The notes under the pieces are model-generated. The model made no database searches, had not been told where the DNA came from, and worked only from the letters and a program-made list of their open reading frames with translations. A DNA stretch of 64,000 nt, taken from an uncultured Verrucomicrobiales bacterium (GTDB lineage Bacteria > Verrucomicrobiota > Verrucomicrobiia > Verrucomicrobiales > Akkermansiaceae). The DNA lies in NCBI GenBank assembly GCA_937885815.1, contig CALABM010000066.1, forward strand, positions 36,171-100,170. The letters run 5' to 3'. Made by a program: the position numbers and the translations under genes. Shown one piece after another: positions 8,211-15,788 of the stretch. Every line of letters starts with the position of its first letter. Positions within the stretch are counted from its first letter, which is position 1.

Positions 8211-9383
8211 ATGGGGCATACACAAAGAATTCACTTCATTATCATCTTTCTGCTGGTGAGCTTTAACCTTCGGATGAGTTTCTCCGCGGCAGACCCGCTG
8301 TTGGTATTTCTGATGAGAGATTTAGGGCTGAGCATCAGCGGCAGCGGACTGTTCGGACTTCTGCCCATCATCGCTCTGGGTGTGGCAGCGCCACTCGGGG
8401 CGAACCTGACGGCACATATCAGGCCGCGAATGCTTATCATCTACTCTCTTCTTCTGGCGCTTATAGGGGTAGTATGGCGAAGCTACGGAGGAATACCGGG
8501 GCTGTACGGCGGCACGATTATTATCGGGCTCGGGCTGGGAATTACCGGCTCTGTTATTCTCGGTATCGTGAAACAAGAATTCGCCTCTGACGCCGCACAA
8601 ATTATGGGTGCCTACACGGCCTGTGTAAGCCTCGGCACAGCCGTGGGCTCAGGCGCCTCTGACCCGATAGCGCTTGCGCTCGGCGGCTGGCAGCAGGGAT
8701 TACTGTTCTGGGGACTACCGCTACTGGTGGCCACACTGCTGTGGGCAGAGCTTATCATGTTCACCCCGGAACAAAAGAAGGAAGAACGCACGATACATGC
8801 GCCCATGCGTCCCCTTTTTCGGCAGAAAAAAGCATGGTTCGTCAGCCTGTTCTACCTCTGCCGAGTAGCGGGTGCTTGGCTACTGATTGTATGGATGGCC
8901 ACGCTGATGAGACGGCGCGGGCTTCCGCTCGTTGAAGCGGGGCTGGTACTTTCACTATCCACGGCATGTCAGATACCGGCCTCCCTTCTCAGCAGCCATA
9001 TGGCAAAGTGGCTGGGTGGCCAAGGAAAGCTGATGAGCGTGGCCATCGCACTCTCCTGCATCAGCTGCTGGGGATTATTGCTCGGCCCCCTGCACCTCTG
9101 GCCCTTATTTTCCATTCTGCTGGGGCTCAGCTTAGGAAGCATCTTCGCACTGGGTATGGAGCTGATTATCATGAGCTCCGCAGATGAAGGCACCACTGTG
9201 GCGCTTTCCGGTATGGCGCAGGGACTAGGCTTCATCGGTGGTGGGCTTCTGGCTTGGGCAGCCAGTCCGGCCATGCAGACCACTAGGCCGGATATATGGA
9301 TGGCAGTACTTTACACCTCCATTGCACTCAGCGGGCTATTCTTCGGGCTACGTTGCATCCGTCCGGGTATCTGCCGGGTGTAA
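8211..9383 (+). CDS. MFS transporter of the CynX (cyanate/nitroimidazole) type
   Basis: A 390-residue inner-membrane carrier with about 12 hydrophobic segments. The N-terminal pattern (LLVSFNLRMSF followed by DPLLVFLMRDLGLS) and the short length match the CynX/NimT branch of the major facilitator superfamily. The conserved central loop between helices 6 and 7 is short and basic (about residues 185-205). Family members export or import small anions and amino-acid-like compounds; the substrate here cannot be read from sequence and no cyanase is nearby. The gene is monocistronic with its own leaderless-type promoter, and it faces lpxK tail to tail with only 7 bases between. Confidence 0.78.
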   Translation: MGHTQRIHFIIIFLLVSFNLRMSFSAADPLLVFLMRDLGLSISGSGLFGLLPIIALGVAAPLGANLTAHIRPRMLIIYSLLLALIGVVWRSYGGIPGLYGGTIIIGLGLGITGSVILGIVKQEFASDAAQIMGAYTACVSLGTAVGSGASDPIALALGGWQQGLLFWGLPLLVATLLWAELIMFTPEQKKEERTIHAPMRPLFRQKKAWFVSLFYLCRVAGAWLLIVWMATLMRRRGLPLVEAGLVLSLSTACQIPASLLSSHMAKWLGGQGKLMSVAIALSCISCWGLLLGPLHLWPLFSILLGLSLGSIFALGMELIIMSSADEGTTVALSGMAQGLGFIGGGLLAWAASPAMQTTRPDIWMAVLYTSIALSGLFFGLRCIRPGICRV

Positions 9384-9390
9384 GTGCTCA

Positions 9391-10590
9391 TCAGAGCACG
9401 TTATTACTCCACTGAGGTGTGGGCTGAGGCTCAGCAAGGCCGCAAATGCGGTCAATCATGCGGTCCCAGTATTCCTGTCCCTGTTCAATATCAATCTGAA
9501 TACGCAGGAAGTAAATGGGCACCTCCATCTCACCGGGTTTCAGGAAACGCACGGCGTCCTTCTCCGTGGTAACGATGATATCCATAGCGCGGTCAGCACA
9601 GCGCTCTACGAAGGTTTCCAAATCCGCCTGGTCGAACCAGTAATGGTCCGGATAGCGGCGGCGGATTTCCACATGCGCGCCCAAATCTTCCACGAGCCCT
9701 TCAAAGCTTTCCGGGCGTGCAATACCGCTCATACAGGCCACGTATTTACCCTTCAGGAAACTCAGCGGCTGACGCTCGCCGGTAAAGATATTCTCAAGAT
9801 AGGAGGGGCCGTGATTCGTCACAATGATATCCGCAGTCTTGTTATACTTGCGAATAGTGGTGATGAGCTCACCCTGCGGCTTGCCGCCACTCTTCGTGAG
9901 AATGATGTAACTCGCACGGGCCAGACTGGAACGAGGTTCGCGCATCGTTCCTCGGGGCAGCAGCGAACCGGTACCAAAGGGGAAACCGCAATCCACCAGC
10001 ACGATATCAATCTCATGCTTGAGCTTCAGATACTGCATGCCGTCATCCAGAATAAGGGTATTTCTTCCCAGCTGCTCAATGGCAAAAATGCCGGACTTCA
10101 CGCGGTCTTTATCCACCAGCACAGCTACGCCATCCAGATTTCGGGCCAGCATGAAGGGCTCATCGCCTGCGTAAAGGGGGCCAAGATAACGAGTCACACC
10201 ATCACTGGCAATCTTAGGCAGGTGCGTCACGGGCTTACCATTGCTGTCAAACCACTCCTGTGGTTCATCAAGTGGCTCACTCTTATAGCCTCGCGTCAGA
10301 ATGGCACATTTACGACCACGCTCTGCAAGAGTGCGGGAAAGCAACTCCACCACGGGAGTTTTACCGGTACCGCCGGCCGTGATATTACCCACGCTCACCA
10401 CAAACGTGCCCAGATATCGCACGGTCTTCAGGCGGCGGCGGAATAAAAACAGGCGCGTCTTTATCAGTATGTAAAAGAAGAAGCTCGCAAATCGCAGCGC
10501 ACACTTCATCAACCACGCACGAAAACCATGCGCCCGCCCGAACACCACTTCGGTGCCCCATTCAGCGAACTCATCCATGCGTGACTTCAT
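9391..10590 (-). CDS. lpxK: Tetraacyldisaccharide 4'-kinase
   Basis: A 399-residue membrane-associated kinase that phosphorylates the 4' position of the lipid A disaccharide. An N-terminal hydrophobic helix (residues about 30-50) anchors it, followed by the P-loop [13 protein letters not shown] at about 67-79. The family motifs TRGY, GDEP, DDGMQ and DIVLVD follow in order, as do TTEKDAVR and the final YWFDQ region. It shows the organism makes lipid A and has an outer membrane. The start at 10590 is set by a TTGACA/TAGAAT promoter ending 7 bases before it; the open frame extends to 10626, but that extra part is the promoter itself and begins with TTG. Confidence 0.93.
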   Translation of the reverse strand: MKSRMDEFAEWGTEVVFGRAHGFRAWLMKCALRFASFFFYILIKTRLFLFRRRLKTVRYLGTFVVSVGNITAGGTGKTPVVELLSRTLAERGRKCAILTRGYKSEPLDEPQEWFDSNGKPVTHLPKIASDGVTRYLGPLYAGDEPFMLARNLDGVAVLVDKDRVKSGIFAIEQLGRNTLILDDGMQYLKLKHEIDIVLVDCGFPFGTGSLLPRGTMREPRSSLARASYIILTKSGGKPQGELITTIRKYNKTADIIVTNHGPSYLENIFTGERQPLSFLKGKYVACMSGIARPESFEGLVEDLGAHVEIRRRYPDHYWFDQADLETFVERCADRAMDIIVTTEKDAVRFLKPGEMEVPIYFLRIQIDIEQGQEYWDRMIDRICGLAEPQPTPQWSNNVL

Positions 10591-10597
10591 ACCGAGT

Positions 10598-10626
10598 ATT
10601 CTACTCCTCTCAGCCTCACATGTCAA
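10598..10626 (-). promoter_or_regulatory. Promoter of lpxK (leaderless type)
   Basis: Reverse strand perfect -35 TTGACA (10626-10621), 17 bp, -10 TAGAAT (10603-10598), 7 bases, ATG at 10590. Confidence 0.8.
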
Positions 10627-10653
10627 CAGAGAAGATACGGAAAAATTAAATAT

Positions 10654-11733
10654 TTACAAAGACAGGCAGGCGAGCAGTCGCTGCACACGCGGGCCTGGAA
10701 GATACCCCAGCTCCATTCCGCGCATGACATAAGCAAAGGACAAGCCATCTTCAGGGCGGCAGAAGGCAAAGGAACCGCCGGCGCCTGCATGCCCAAAACC
10801 ACCACCGGGGAAATAGGCAGAAGGTTCACACATTGCGCCGCAAGTAAAGGAAGTGTGCTCTAGCAGAGTACAATCCATACCACAGCTGAGCGGCGTGCTC
10901 ATCCACTCTGCCACATCAGAGGCAAAAGGAGAGACCGGTAGCAACCCAAGCAGCGCTTGATAAAAAGCGGCCAGTCCACGCGCTGTAGCCACACCGCCCT
11001 TCGCGGGAGAGCCACACTGCCAAGCGGCAGGAGTGGACATTTCACGCGGCGAGTTCAGCCCAACGATGCTATGGAAAGCCCGGTGTACTGGACTTACTTC
11101 ATCAAAATATTCACGATAAAACGGCGTGCGAGGCATAGCGCCATTCATGCGGGGGGCGCGAAGTTGAGCAACTCGGCTGTACAGTTCCTCCGGGAAATGG
11201 CCAATGTAAAACTCCAGCCCCAAGGAAGCACGCACGTTCTTTTCCCAGTAATCGCTGACGCGCATACCGGTAAGCTCCAGCATCAGGATATCCACCAGAG
11301 GGCCAAAAGTCTGCGGGTGGTAGCCGTGTTGCGGAGGCGTCCACAAGGGGCGGCTTTGTTCAATGGCCTGACGACAGGCGTCCAAATCATTTATAGGAGC
11401 CGGCACTGTCAGCGCGGCCAGACCACTCTGATGGGAAAGCAGCTGGCCTACAGTAAGGTACGGCAAAGGAAAACGCGGCCACAAATCGCCAACCTCCAGT
11501 TCAGGCCCACGGCAGCAGTCATGCAGAGCTTGCAGAAGGCAAGCAGCGGCGGCAGGCTTTGTAGCAGAATATATAGGAACGAATGTTCCGTCATCCCACG
11601 GCGAACCATGGCCTGTATCACCCCCGCAAATGGTGATTAGCTCCTGCCCATCCTGCCACACGGAAACAGAGCCCCCCTGCTCACATCCATCAGCAAGATT
11701 CTGCTGGAAGGCCGTCTGCAGGCGGGAAATCAT
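10654..11733 (-). CDS. Serine hydrolase of the beta-lactamase class C / esterase family
   Basis: A 359-residue penicillin-recognising-fold hydrolase. The catalytic SXXK is SATK (S56, K59), the tyrosine motif is probably YHPQ near residue 139, and the third motif region is GHAGAGGSF near residue 325. The arrangement is closest to EstB-like esterases and other beta-lactamase-related hydrolases rather than to true beta-lactamases. There is no obvious signal peptide, so the protein seems cytoplasmic, which argues against a cell-wall role. The ATG overlaps the trmO stop by four bases (ATGA), so it is the third gene of the rppH-trmO-hydrolase operon. The substrate is unknown. Confidence 0.78.
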   Translation of the reverse strand: MISRLQTAFQQNLADGCEQGGSVSVWQDGQELITICGGDTGHGSPWDDGTFVPIYSATKPAAAACLLQALHDCCRGPELEVGDLWPRFPLPYLTVGQLLSHQSGLAALTVPAPINDLDACRQAIEQSRPLWTPPQHGYHPQTFGPLVDILMLELTGMRVSDYWEKNVRASLGLEFYIGHFPEELYSRVAQLRAPRMNGAMPRTPFYREYFDEVSPVHRAFHSIVGLNSPREMSTPAAWQCGSPAKGGVATARGLAAFYQALLGLLPVSPFASDVAEWMSTPLSCGMDCTLLEHTSFTCGAMCEPSAYFPGGGFGHAGAGGSFAFCRPEDGLSFAYVMRGMELGYLPGPRVQRLLACLSL

Positions 11734-12395
11734 GGCTTATAAGGGCGGATGGCAACGACATGAGCCACCCCATCACACACACGGAAGCTCACCTCGAAAG
11801 GTTTGAGAATCACATGATACTCCCGTTCCGGATCCTGCTGGTAGGCCGGTCGGGGATCCTGAGCCAGCACCTCCATCATGGCCGTCACCCATTCACCAAC
11901 GGCGGCTTTAGGCAAGGCGCAATCAATCTGCACCTCCAGCATGTGGCGAGGAGTGGCAGCGGTAAAACCGCCTAAAGCATCGGGGATGCTGTCGGAATAA
12001 GGAATATACGGCTTCACGTCGTAAATGGGCGTGCCGTCCACCATATCAGCGCCGGATACGCGCAGCACAGGCCCATCCTCCACCGAAACAAGGCGAACCA
12101 CAGAAAGCCCAAGCCCGTTCGGGCGGAAAGGCGACCGCGTAGCAAAAACACCCATGCGAGTATTCCCGCCCAGCCGCGGGGGGCGCACCGTAGGATGCCA
12201 ACCGGCACCCTCATTACAATGAAAGCCCCATATTACCCATAAATGGCTGAAGGCTTCAATACCTCGCACACATTCAGGATTTCTGAATGCGGGCTCAAAA
12301 ACAATTTCCGAGATAACGTGAGGCGCAAGATTGCTCTGGCGGGGGACGCCAAATTTATCCGCAAAGGGAGAGCGTATATACGCCACTGGTTCCAT
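11730..12395 (-). CDS. trmO: tRNA (N6-threonylcarbamoyladenosine-37) N6-methyltransferase TrmO
   Basis: A 221-residue member of the TrmO (YaeB/TsaA) family, which uses S-adenosylmethionine to methylate t6A37 in threonine tRNAs. It has the N-terminal PVAYIRSPFADKFGVPRQ, the AFSHLWVIWGFH block near residue 50, RMGVFATRSPFRPNGLGLS, and the end of the domain DIKPY-like stretch (YDVKPYIPYSD). The C-terminal FRVC...VVAIRPY resembles the small extra domain of longer bacterial versions. The ATG at 12395 follows the rppH stop directly (TGAGATG); a GTG start at 12416 in the same frame is possible but would overlap rppH. Confidence 0.92.
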   Translation of the reverse strand: MEPVAYIRSPFADKFGVPRQSNLAPHVISEIVFEPAFRNPECVRGIEAFSHLWVIWGFHCNEGAGWHPTVRPPRLGGNTRMGVFATRSPFRPNGLGLSVVRLVSVEDGPVLRVSGADMVDGTPIYDVKPYIPYSDSIPDALGGFTAATPRHMLEVQIDCALPKAAVGEWVTAMMEVLAQDPRPAYQQDPEREYHVILKPFEVSFRVCDGVAHVVAIRPYKP

Positions 12396-12396
12396 C

Positions 12397-12867
12397 TCAG
12401 ACACCGAAGAAATCACGCATCACCTGCTCATAAACGCCGCGCTTAAAGTCCGGCAGAGCGCCGAAGTCAAAATCAGCGGGCTGCACCCACTTGTAATCAC
12501 GGAACTCCTTGTTATCCAACCAAGGTTCCGCCTCGTCGCTATGCATGAGACAAAGGAAATAATACTGCTCCTGACCGGCATAGGGAATACCGCGCTTGCG
12601 CAGAACGCGCTCACGCTCTGCAGGCGGATAATCATAGCGGTACGGGCCATGCTGAGCAATAACCTCGTATTCATTCGGACGGAAACCGGTTTCTTCCATC
12701 CCTTCGCGGCAAGCTGCGCTGAGCGGAGACTCCCCCTTCTTGATTCCCCCTTGGGGGAACTGCCATGCGCCGAGAGGTTTCACGCGTTCGCACACAAGCA
12801 CAGTACCATCATGACGCTGATAGATGATGGCGGCATTCGGCCGATAAAGTTCCGTTGTATGAGGCAT
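12397..12867 (-). CDS. rppH: RNA pyrophosphohydrolase-like NUDIX protein
   Basis: A 156-residue NUDIX hydrolase of the RppH type, which removes pyrophosphate from the 5' end of mRNAs to start decay, or acts on dinucleoside polyphosphates. Residues 2-20 (PHTTELYRPNAAIIYQR) match the conserved opening YRPNVGIV-type. The Nudix box GGIKKGESPLSAACREGMEE lies at about residues 40-59, preceded by WQFPQG. The end of the domain has the WLDNKEFRDYKWVQP pattern typical of RppH. The start at 12867 is chosen because the longer frame (to 12918) runs through the promoter. It leads an operon with trmO and a serine hydrolase. Confidence 0.88.
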   Translation of the reverse strand: MPHTTELYRPNAAIIYQRHDGTVLVCERVKPLGAWQFPQGGIKKGESPLSAACREGMEETGFRPNEYEVIAQHGPYRYDYPPAERERVLRKRGIPYAGQEQYYFLCLMHSDEAEPWLDNKEFRDYKWVQPADFDFGALPDFKRGVYEQVMRDFFGV

Positions 12868-12889
12868 AAGGACTAATGGTCGTGAGGGC

Positions 12890-12918
12890 AGTATAGCACG
12901 GCCATGTCTGTTTGGCAA
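12890..12918 (-). promoter_or_regulatory. Promoter of the rppH operon
   Basis: Reverse strand -35 TTGCCA (12918-12913), 17 bp, -10 TATACT (12895-12890); 22 bases to the ATG at 12867, so a leader of about 15 bases. Confidence 0.7.
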
Positions 12919-13064
12919 GCATGGAACATTCCCTTACGCACACTTTTGAGCAAAGGCATGAGTGGTGAGAAAGGATAAAAAAGGAGCATATAGACTGAAC
13001 ATCTGTCTTTTATATATCCCGATGCCGTGTGAGGTGTATTTGAGAGCATGGGGAGGCTCCGAGT

Positions 13065-13457
13065 GTGGATTACATCAGGCAAGCGCCCATGAACAAGCGG
13101 ACGGCGGATGAGATAAAGGCGCAGATACAGGCGATGCCGCAGGGTGTGGCAGAAAAACAGCTTAAGGGGCAGGATTTGAGTGCCACACGGCACGCAGTAT
13201 CGCCCATGCGAGTGCAGCATGCGTTGAAAGAGCACCCTTATCTTAAAAAGGAAGATTTACAGTTGTGCCCTGACATTCGGGAGAATTGGGATTCTCTGAA
13301 AGTGGAACCCAGAACGAAACAGGAAGGAGTGCGAGAGGAATACAAGAAGAAGTACGGAGAGGAGACCTATATTTTAGTGGAGCAGCCCAAGCCATCGCGT
13401 GATGGGGATATCAGTTTCTTCAAATCAGAGTACATTCAAGGCAAACAAAACCAATAA
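13065..13457 (+). CDS. Phage-type nuclease-like tail domain (PBECR-like), probable orphan fragment
   Basis: A 130-residue basic/acidic protein. The frame is open from 13044, just after a TGA, so the GTG at 13065 or the ATG at 13089 could be the start, or the gene could be the 3' end of a longer lost gene. The stretch around residues 47-75 (SPMRVQHALKEHP...CPDIRENWDSLK) resembles the histidine helix plus 'pdi..pd.i' pattern of phage barnase/EndoU/colicin E5-D/RelE-like (PBECR) domains found at the C-terminus of Mu F-like minor head proteins. The later strands ETYILVEQP and DISFFKSEY would complete such a fold. This is the first of four short cassettes that share leader and hairpin features. 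The family call is by eye and uncertain. Confidence 0.45.
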   Translation: MDYIRQAPMNKRTADEIKAQIQAMPQGVAEKQLKGQDLSATRHAVSPMRVQHALKEHPYLKKEDLQLCPDIRENWDSLKVEPRTKQEGVREEYKKKYGEETYILVEQPKPSRDGDISFFKSEYIQGKQNQ

Positions 13458-13462
13458 AAAAG

Positions 13463-13524
13463 GTGAGGGTATACGGTCCTTCTACCGTAATGCAAGCTTG
13501 CTTCGAAAAGCTACTCACCCTCAC
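13463..13524. repeat. Three-stem inverted-repeat structure after the first cassette
   Basis: An outer 8-bp stem GTGAGGGT (13463-13470) / ACCCTCAC (13517-13524) encloses two inner hairpins, ACGGT/ACCGT (13473-13488) and AGCTT/AAGCT (13495-13512). An A-run precedes it, so on the reverse strand it would be followed by T's. Confidence 0.55.
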
Positions 13525-13550
13525 GCCACTGATTCAACCATAGTAACGAA

Positions 13551-13578
13551 AAAAGTCAACCACAAAAGCAAAAAAGAA
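13551..13578 (+). repeat. Cassette leader repeat, copy 1
   Basis: A 28-base A-rich sequence containing AAAAGTCAACCACAAAAGC, ending 2 bases before the ATG at 13581. It is identical over all 28 bases to copy 2 (14025-14052) and nearly so to copy 3 (15012-15040). Confidence 0.85.
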
Positions 13579-13580
13579 CC

Positions 13581-13882
13581 ATGAATTTTACGATTTTAAC
13601 AGCCGAAGAGGCGCAGGCCTTGCGATCGCACTGCGAGGTGCTGATTTTGCGCGGACACGAGCTCTACACCGCATGCCGCACGTGTTGGTGTACGGAAAAG
13701 TAGAAGAACACCCGAACCCAAGTAAGCGATTAATCCGTTATGGTTCGGAAATAGCGATTGTGAAGGAAGGTCAGCAAGGGCGGTGGATATTGGTGACATC
13801 CTACGATGTAAACAAAAACAGTCACCGGGACGACCTCGGAATTTCCACAACCACGGAAGAAGAAAGGAAAGCGAGAAAATAA
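13581..13882 (+). pseudogene. Frameshifted phage-type cassette gene
   Basis: Two overlapping frames look like one broken gene of about 100 residues. The first frame starts at the ATG at 13581 (MNFTILTAEEAQALRSH...) and stops at about 13703. The second frame runs to 13882 with the more protein-like sequence PHVLVYGKVEEHPNP, RLIRYGSEIAIVKEG, RWILVTSYDVNK. One missing base near 13668-13674 would join them. The closing strands (SEIAIVK, RWILVTSYD) are of the kind seen at the end of phage barnase/EndoU-like nuclease domains, but I cannot assign the family with certainty. It sits directly after leader repeat copy 1 and before an imperfect hairpin (about 13887-13906). Confidence 0.45.
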
Positions 13883-14024
13883 AAAAACGCAGGTCAGGAA
13901 CCTACGTCTACAGGCAGATGCACAGGGTTGGGTCCCTCAGCTACTTATCCAGCCATCTGATTTCAATCTTGCCTAGTGAAAGGAAAGGTGCCGCCCGGAC
14001 GCCCAAGATAACTCCGAAACGAAC

Positions 14025-14052
14025 AAAAGTCAACCACAAAAGCAAAAAAGAA
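14025..14052 (+). repeat. Cassette leader repeat, copy 2
   Basis: The same 28 bases as copy 1. They are followed by GATGAAAAAGGCC, which is shared with copy 3, so the repeat extends into the first codons (M-K-K-A) of the two following frames. Confidence 0.85.
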
Positions 14053-14053
14053 G

Positions 14054-14517
14054 ATGAAAAAGGCCTTCCGCACCGCTCGCTTCGCCCACCGCCGTGCCGC
14101 CGCACACAAGCAAGCACTCCAAGACTCCGATAACACCAATTCCGCGCAAAGCGCGGGGAATCCTGAATTCGTAATTCGTCAATCGTAAATCCCGCCGAGG
14201 CGGGCGAAGCTCCGCTCTCGGCAGATGAGCTCACGGCCCTCCGTGCCTTGGGCGCCGAGCTGAACCCCGCCCAAATCGCTGCAGATGCCGAATACATGAC
14301 CTGCGAGATGCTCGCAGGGCTGCGTGAACCGGCCGAGGATGAAGACACCGAGGCGGAAGTGGTGGCCAATGGCTGCACGGTGAACAATGACCCCAAGCGC
14401 TGCCGCTGCGATTCCGGTATTAACCTTAAAAGTGGGTTTTCTCATCCTTCAATAGGAAAGACAGGCGATTGGCAGTCATTAGGGCTGGAAGATGTCGACA
14501 AAAATAAGCCCCGATGA
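14054..14517 (+). pseudogene. Frameshifted phage-type gene, upstream half of cassette 3
   Basis: The ATG at 14054 opens MKKAFRTARFAHRRAAAHKQ... and hits TAA at 14186. A second frame, open from about 14166 to 14517, continues with PAEAGEAPLSADELTALRAL, an acidic region, and a cysteine-containing segment (CTVNNDPKRCRCDSGINLK). One base lost within the repeat at 14159-14190 explains the break. The downstream nuclease-like frame at 14492 overlaps this one by 26 bases and could have been the same protein before a second shift. I read it as a remnant of a phage head protein (portal or minor head), which is an inference from neighbours. Confidence 0.4.
14159..14222. repeat. Short mosaic repeat with GCCGAG/CTCGGC arms, copy A
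   Basis: Starts AATCCTGAATTCGTAATTCG, continues with repeated CGTAAT/CGTAAAT words and then CGAAGCTCCG, with arms GCCGAG (14194-14199) and CTCGGC (14217-14222). A related element lies at 15085-15170. Here it interrupts a reading frame. Confidence 0.5.
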
Positions 14518-14908
14518 CCCGTCAAAAACTGCGGATGGACAGGAAAAAGCGGTACGGCGTATGCTTAAGCAATCCCGTGTAGTGGTTTCGGCGGACAATA
14601 AGCAAGTTATATTCGGCCCGACTCTTTTAAATCATTGGGTTGAAAAAGGCAAAACCGAAGAGGATAAGCAAGGACGACTTAGGCATATCAGGGAAGCGGT
14701 GAGAGCAATTTCCGCACCTCATGAGATATGGGAACAAGCCAATGGGCAGCGCACCTATTTCAGAGTATACAAAGACGGTAAAGGGGCTTTTTACATGGCT
14801 GGTTTCGTTGTCGGCTCCTCTGGTGATGTAAGAAGTTTAGTTTTTACCAGAAAAAAGGGAACAGCTCGCAGTCAGAGAAAAGGGACGCTTCGCTACAAAA
14901 GACAGTAA
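14492..14908 (+). CDS. Phage barnase/EndoU/colicin-RelE-like nuclease domain protein (PBECR2-like)
   Basis: A 138-residue protein whose second half fits the PBECR2 family of nuclease domains found at the C-terminus of phage minor head proteins. The key run is GRLRHIREAVRAISAPHEIW (about 66-85), then a strand RTYFRVYKDG, a strand FYMAGFVV, and a last strand VRSLVFTRKKGTA. These correspond to the conserved helix ending in 'P-x-E-I-W' and the following beta-sheet. The first 50 residues look like linker (SPDDPSKTADGQEKAVRRML) plus a VVSADNKQVIFGP hairpin. It lies in the third leader-bearing cassette and probably is the tail of the broken frame at 14054-14517. A toxin or packaged-DNA nuclease role is possible but not shown. 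Confidence 0.55.
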   Translation: MSTKISPDDPSKTADGQEKAVRRMLKQSRVVVSADNKQVIFGPTLLNHWVEKGKTEEDKQGRLRHIREAVRAISAPHEIWEQANGQRTYFRVYKDGKGAFYMAGFVVGSSGDVRSLVFTRKKGTARSQRKGTLRYKRQ

Positions 14909-14913
14909 AAAAA

Positions 14914-14943
14914 GGTCGGGCGTAGAGGCTTCTTCTACCGACC
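14914..14943. repeat. Hairpin after the PBECR2-like cassette
   Basis: GGTCGG (14914-14919) pairs with CCGACC (14938-14943), with an inner TAG/CTA pairing. It is preceded by a run of seven A's and shares the words AAAAAAGGT and CTTCTACCG with the structure at 13463-13524. Confidence 0.55.
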
Positions 14944-15011
14944 GATTCTCACAAGTTAACAGGAGAGCCCCCCAAGTAAGAACCTAGCACTTTTTAACCA
15001 CACCACCACGC

Positions 15012-15040
15012 AAAAGTCAACCATAAAAGCAAAATAAGAA
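15012..15040 (+). repeat. Cassette leader repeat, copy 3
   Basis: A diverged copy (CAC to CAT, and one extra base in the A-run) of the repeats at 13551 and 14025. It is followed by the same GATGAAAAAGGCC as copy 2. Confidence 0.8.
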
Positions 15041-15041
15041 G

Positions 15042-15570
15042 ATGAAAAAGGCCATTTGCACAATCGCCGCCGTGATAGCCGCCGAATCCTCAAATCGTAC
15101 ATCGCCTGCCTCGGCGAAGCTCCAACGGAGCGGAGACGGGTACCTCGTAAATCGCAAATCGAAAATGCAGCTCAATCGTGCGCTGTCTTTCAGCAAGGTG
15201 GAGCATTTTAAGACTATGCTGGATAAATTACTTATTCCGCGGAAAGGAGAAAGAGACACCTGGTACAGTCCGCGCTCCGGGTATGTGGTGGACAGTTGGA
15301 ACAACAATGAGCTGACGGTGCACCGCTTCGCCAATAAGCGCTACAGCATTATTCTACACATGAACAAGTACCACAGCCGCCGCCGAATTGATGGCTATAT
15401 CGCTATTTACTCCCCCGCTTGAAACACATCGAGGGCGTGGGTATAGCGACCGAGGGCGAAAGCTGGATGCCTGGAGATGTGCGATTGCGTGTCGTCAATC
15501 GTAAAAATCCGAAAATAACTAAAACGGAAGACGGGAGAATTACCTATGAATTCTGGGTGGAAGAGATATA
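15042..15570 (+). pseudogene. Frameshifted phage-type cassette gene
   Basis: The first frame (15042-15422, 126 residues) begins MKKAICTIAAVIAAESS and ends IAIYSPA. The frame that continues to 15570 reads RLKHIEGVGIATEGESWMPG... and ends YEFWVEEI. Adding one C to the CCCCC run at 15412-15416 joins them into a single protein of about 175 residues. The first 40 residues are partly encoded by the second copy of the mosaic repeat (15085-15170). The middle has KVEHFKTMLDKLLIP, then GERDTWYSPRSGY and strands like ELTVHRFANKRYSIILHM. I do not recognise a family. By position it is the fourth nuclease-tail-like cassette. Confidence 0.45.
15085..15170. repeat. Short mosaic repeat, copy B
   Basis: AATCCTCAAATCGTACATCG, then CCTCGGCGAAGCTCC, a GCTCC/GGAGC hairpin, and CGTAAATCGCAAATCG. 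It shares the AATCCT...CGTA...CGAAGCTCC order with copy A at 14159-14222. A third trace, GTCAATCGTAAA, is at about 15493. Confidence 0.45.
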
Positions 15571-15572
15571 AA

Positions 15573-15782
15573 TCAGCGCCAGTGCTTATCCAGATATTCT
15601 TCAAAAGTAAGCGGGCGGCGGTGAGCCGGCATTACAACGCTAAGACCTTTCTCAATTTTAACACGGTCTGCCTCCATCGTCTGCTGCCATTTTTCCGTAG
15701 CGTGAACACGCTTAGCCTTTGCAAACTCCGCCGGAGGCTGGTGGAGCGTGCGCTTACTGGATTTGGCAGGGCGTGCCTTCAT
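15573..15782 (-). CDS. Small unknown protein encoded against the phage island
   Basis: A 69-residue very basic protein (MKARPAKSSKRTLHQPP... ending PLTFEEYLDKHWR). No family is recognised. It is read against all its neighbours and ends 3 bases from the end of the broken cassette gene. The start at 15782 rather than 15809 is chosen because a -35/-10 pair (15816-15789) ends exactly 6 bases before it, the same leaderless geometry seen at core genes. That makes it likely to be expressed from a host-type promoter even though its neighbours are decayed. A regulatory, antitoxin or immunity role would fit the setting but is only inference. Confidence 0.5.
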   Translation of the reverse strand: MKARPAKSSKRTLHQPPAEFAKAKRVHATEKWQQTMEADRVKIEKGLSVVMPAHRRPLTFEEYLDKHWR

Positions 15783-15788
15783 GCCCTG

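Noticed and set aside
9238..10446. A forward 402-codon frame opposite lpxK, and similar ones opposite nrdA and nrdB (17245-18288, 19458-20465)
   Set aside because: The opposite strands carry clear family members with all motifs, so these are shadows.
14179..14445. Reverse frames across the phage cassette at 14.2-14.4 kb
   Set aside because: The forward frame continues into a recognisable phage-type sequence; the reverse reading shows no domain or start signal.
13463..15040. Integron-type attC sites or gene-cassette array
   Set aside because: The hairpins between cassettes lack the GTTRRRY / RYYYAAC core sites, and no integrase is in the window.
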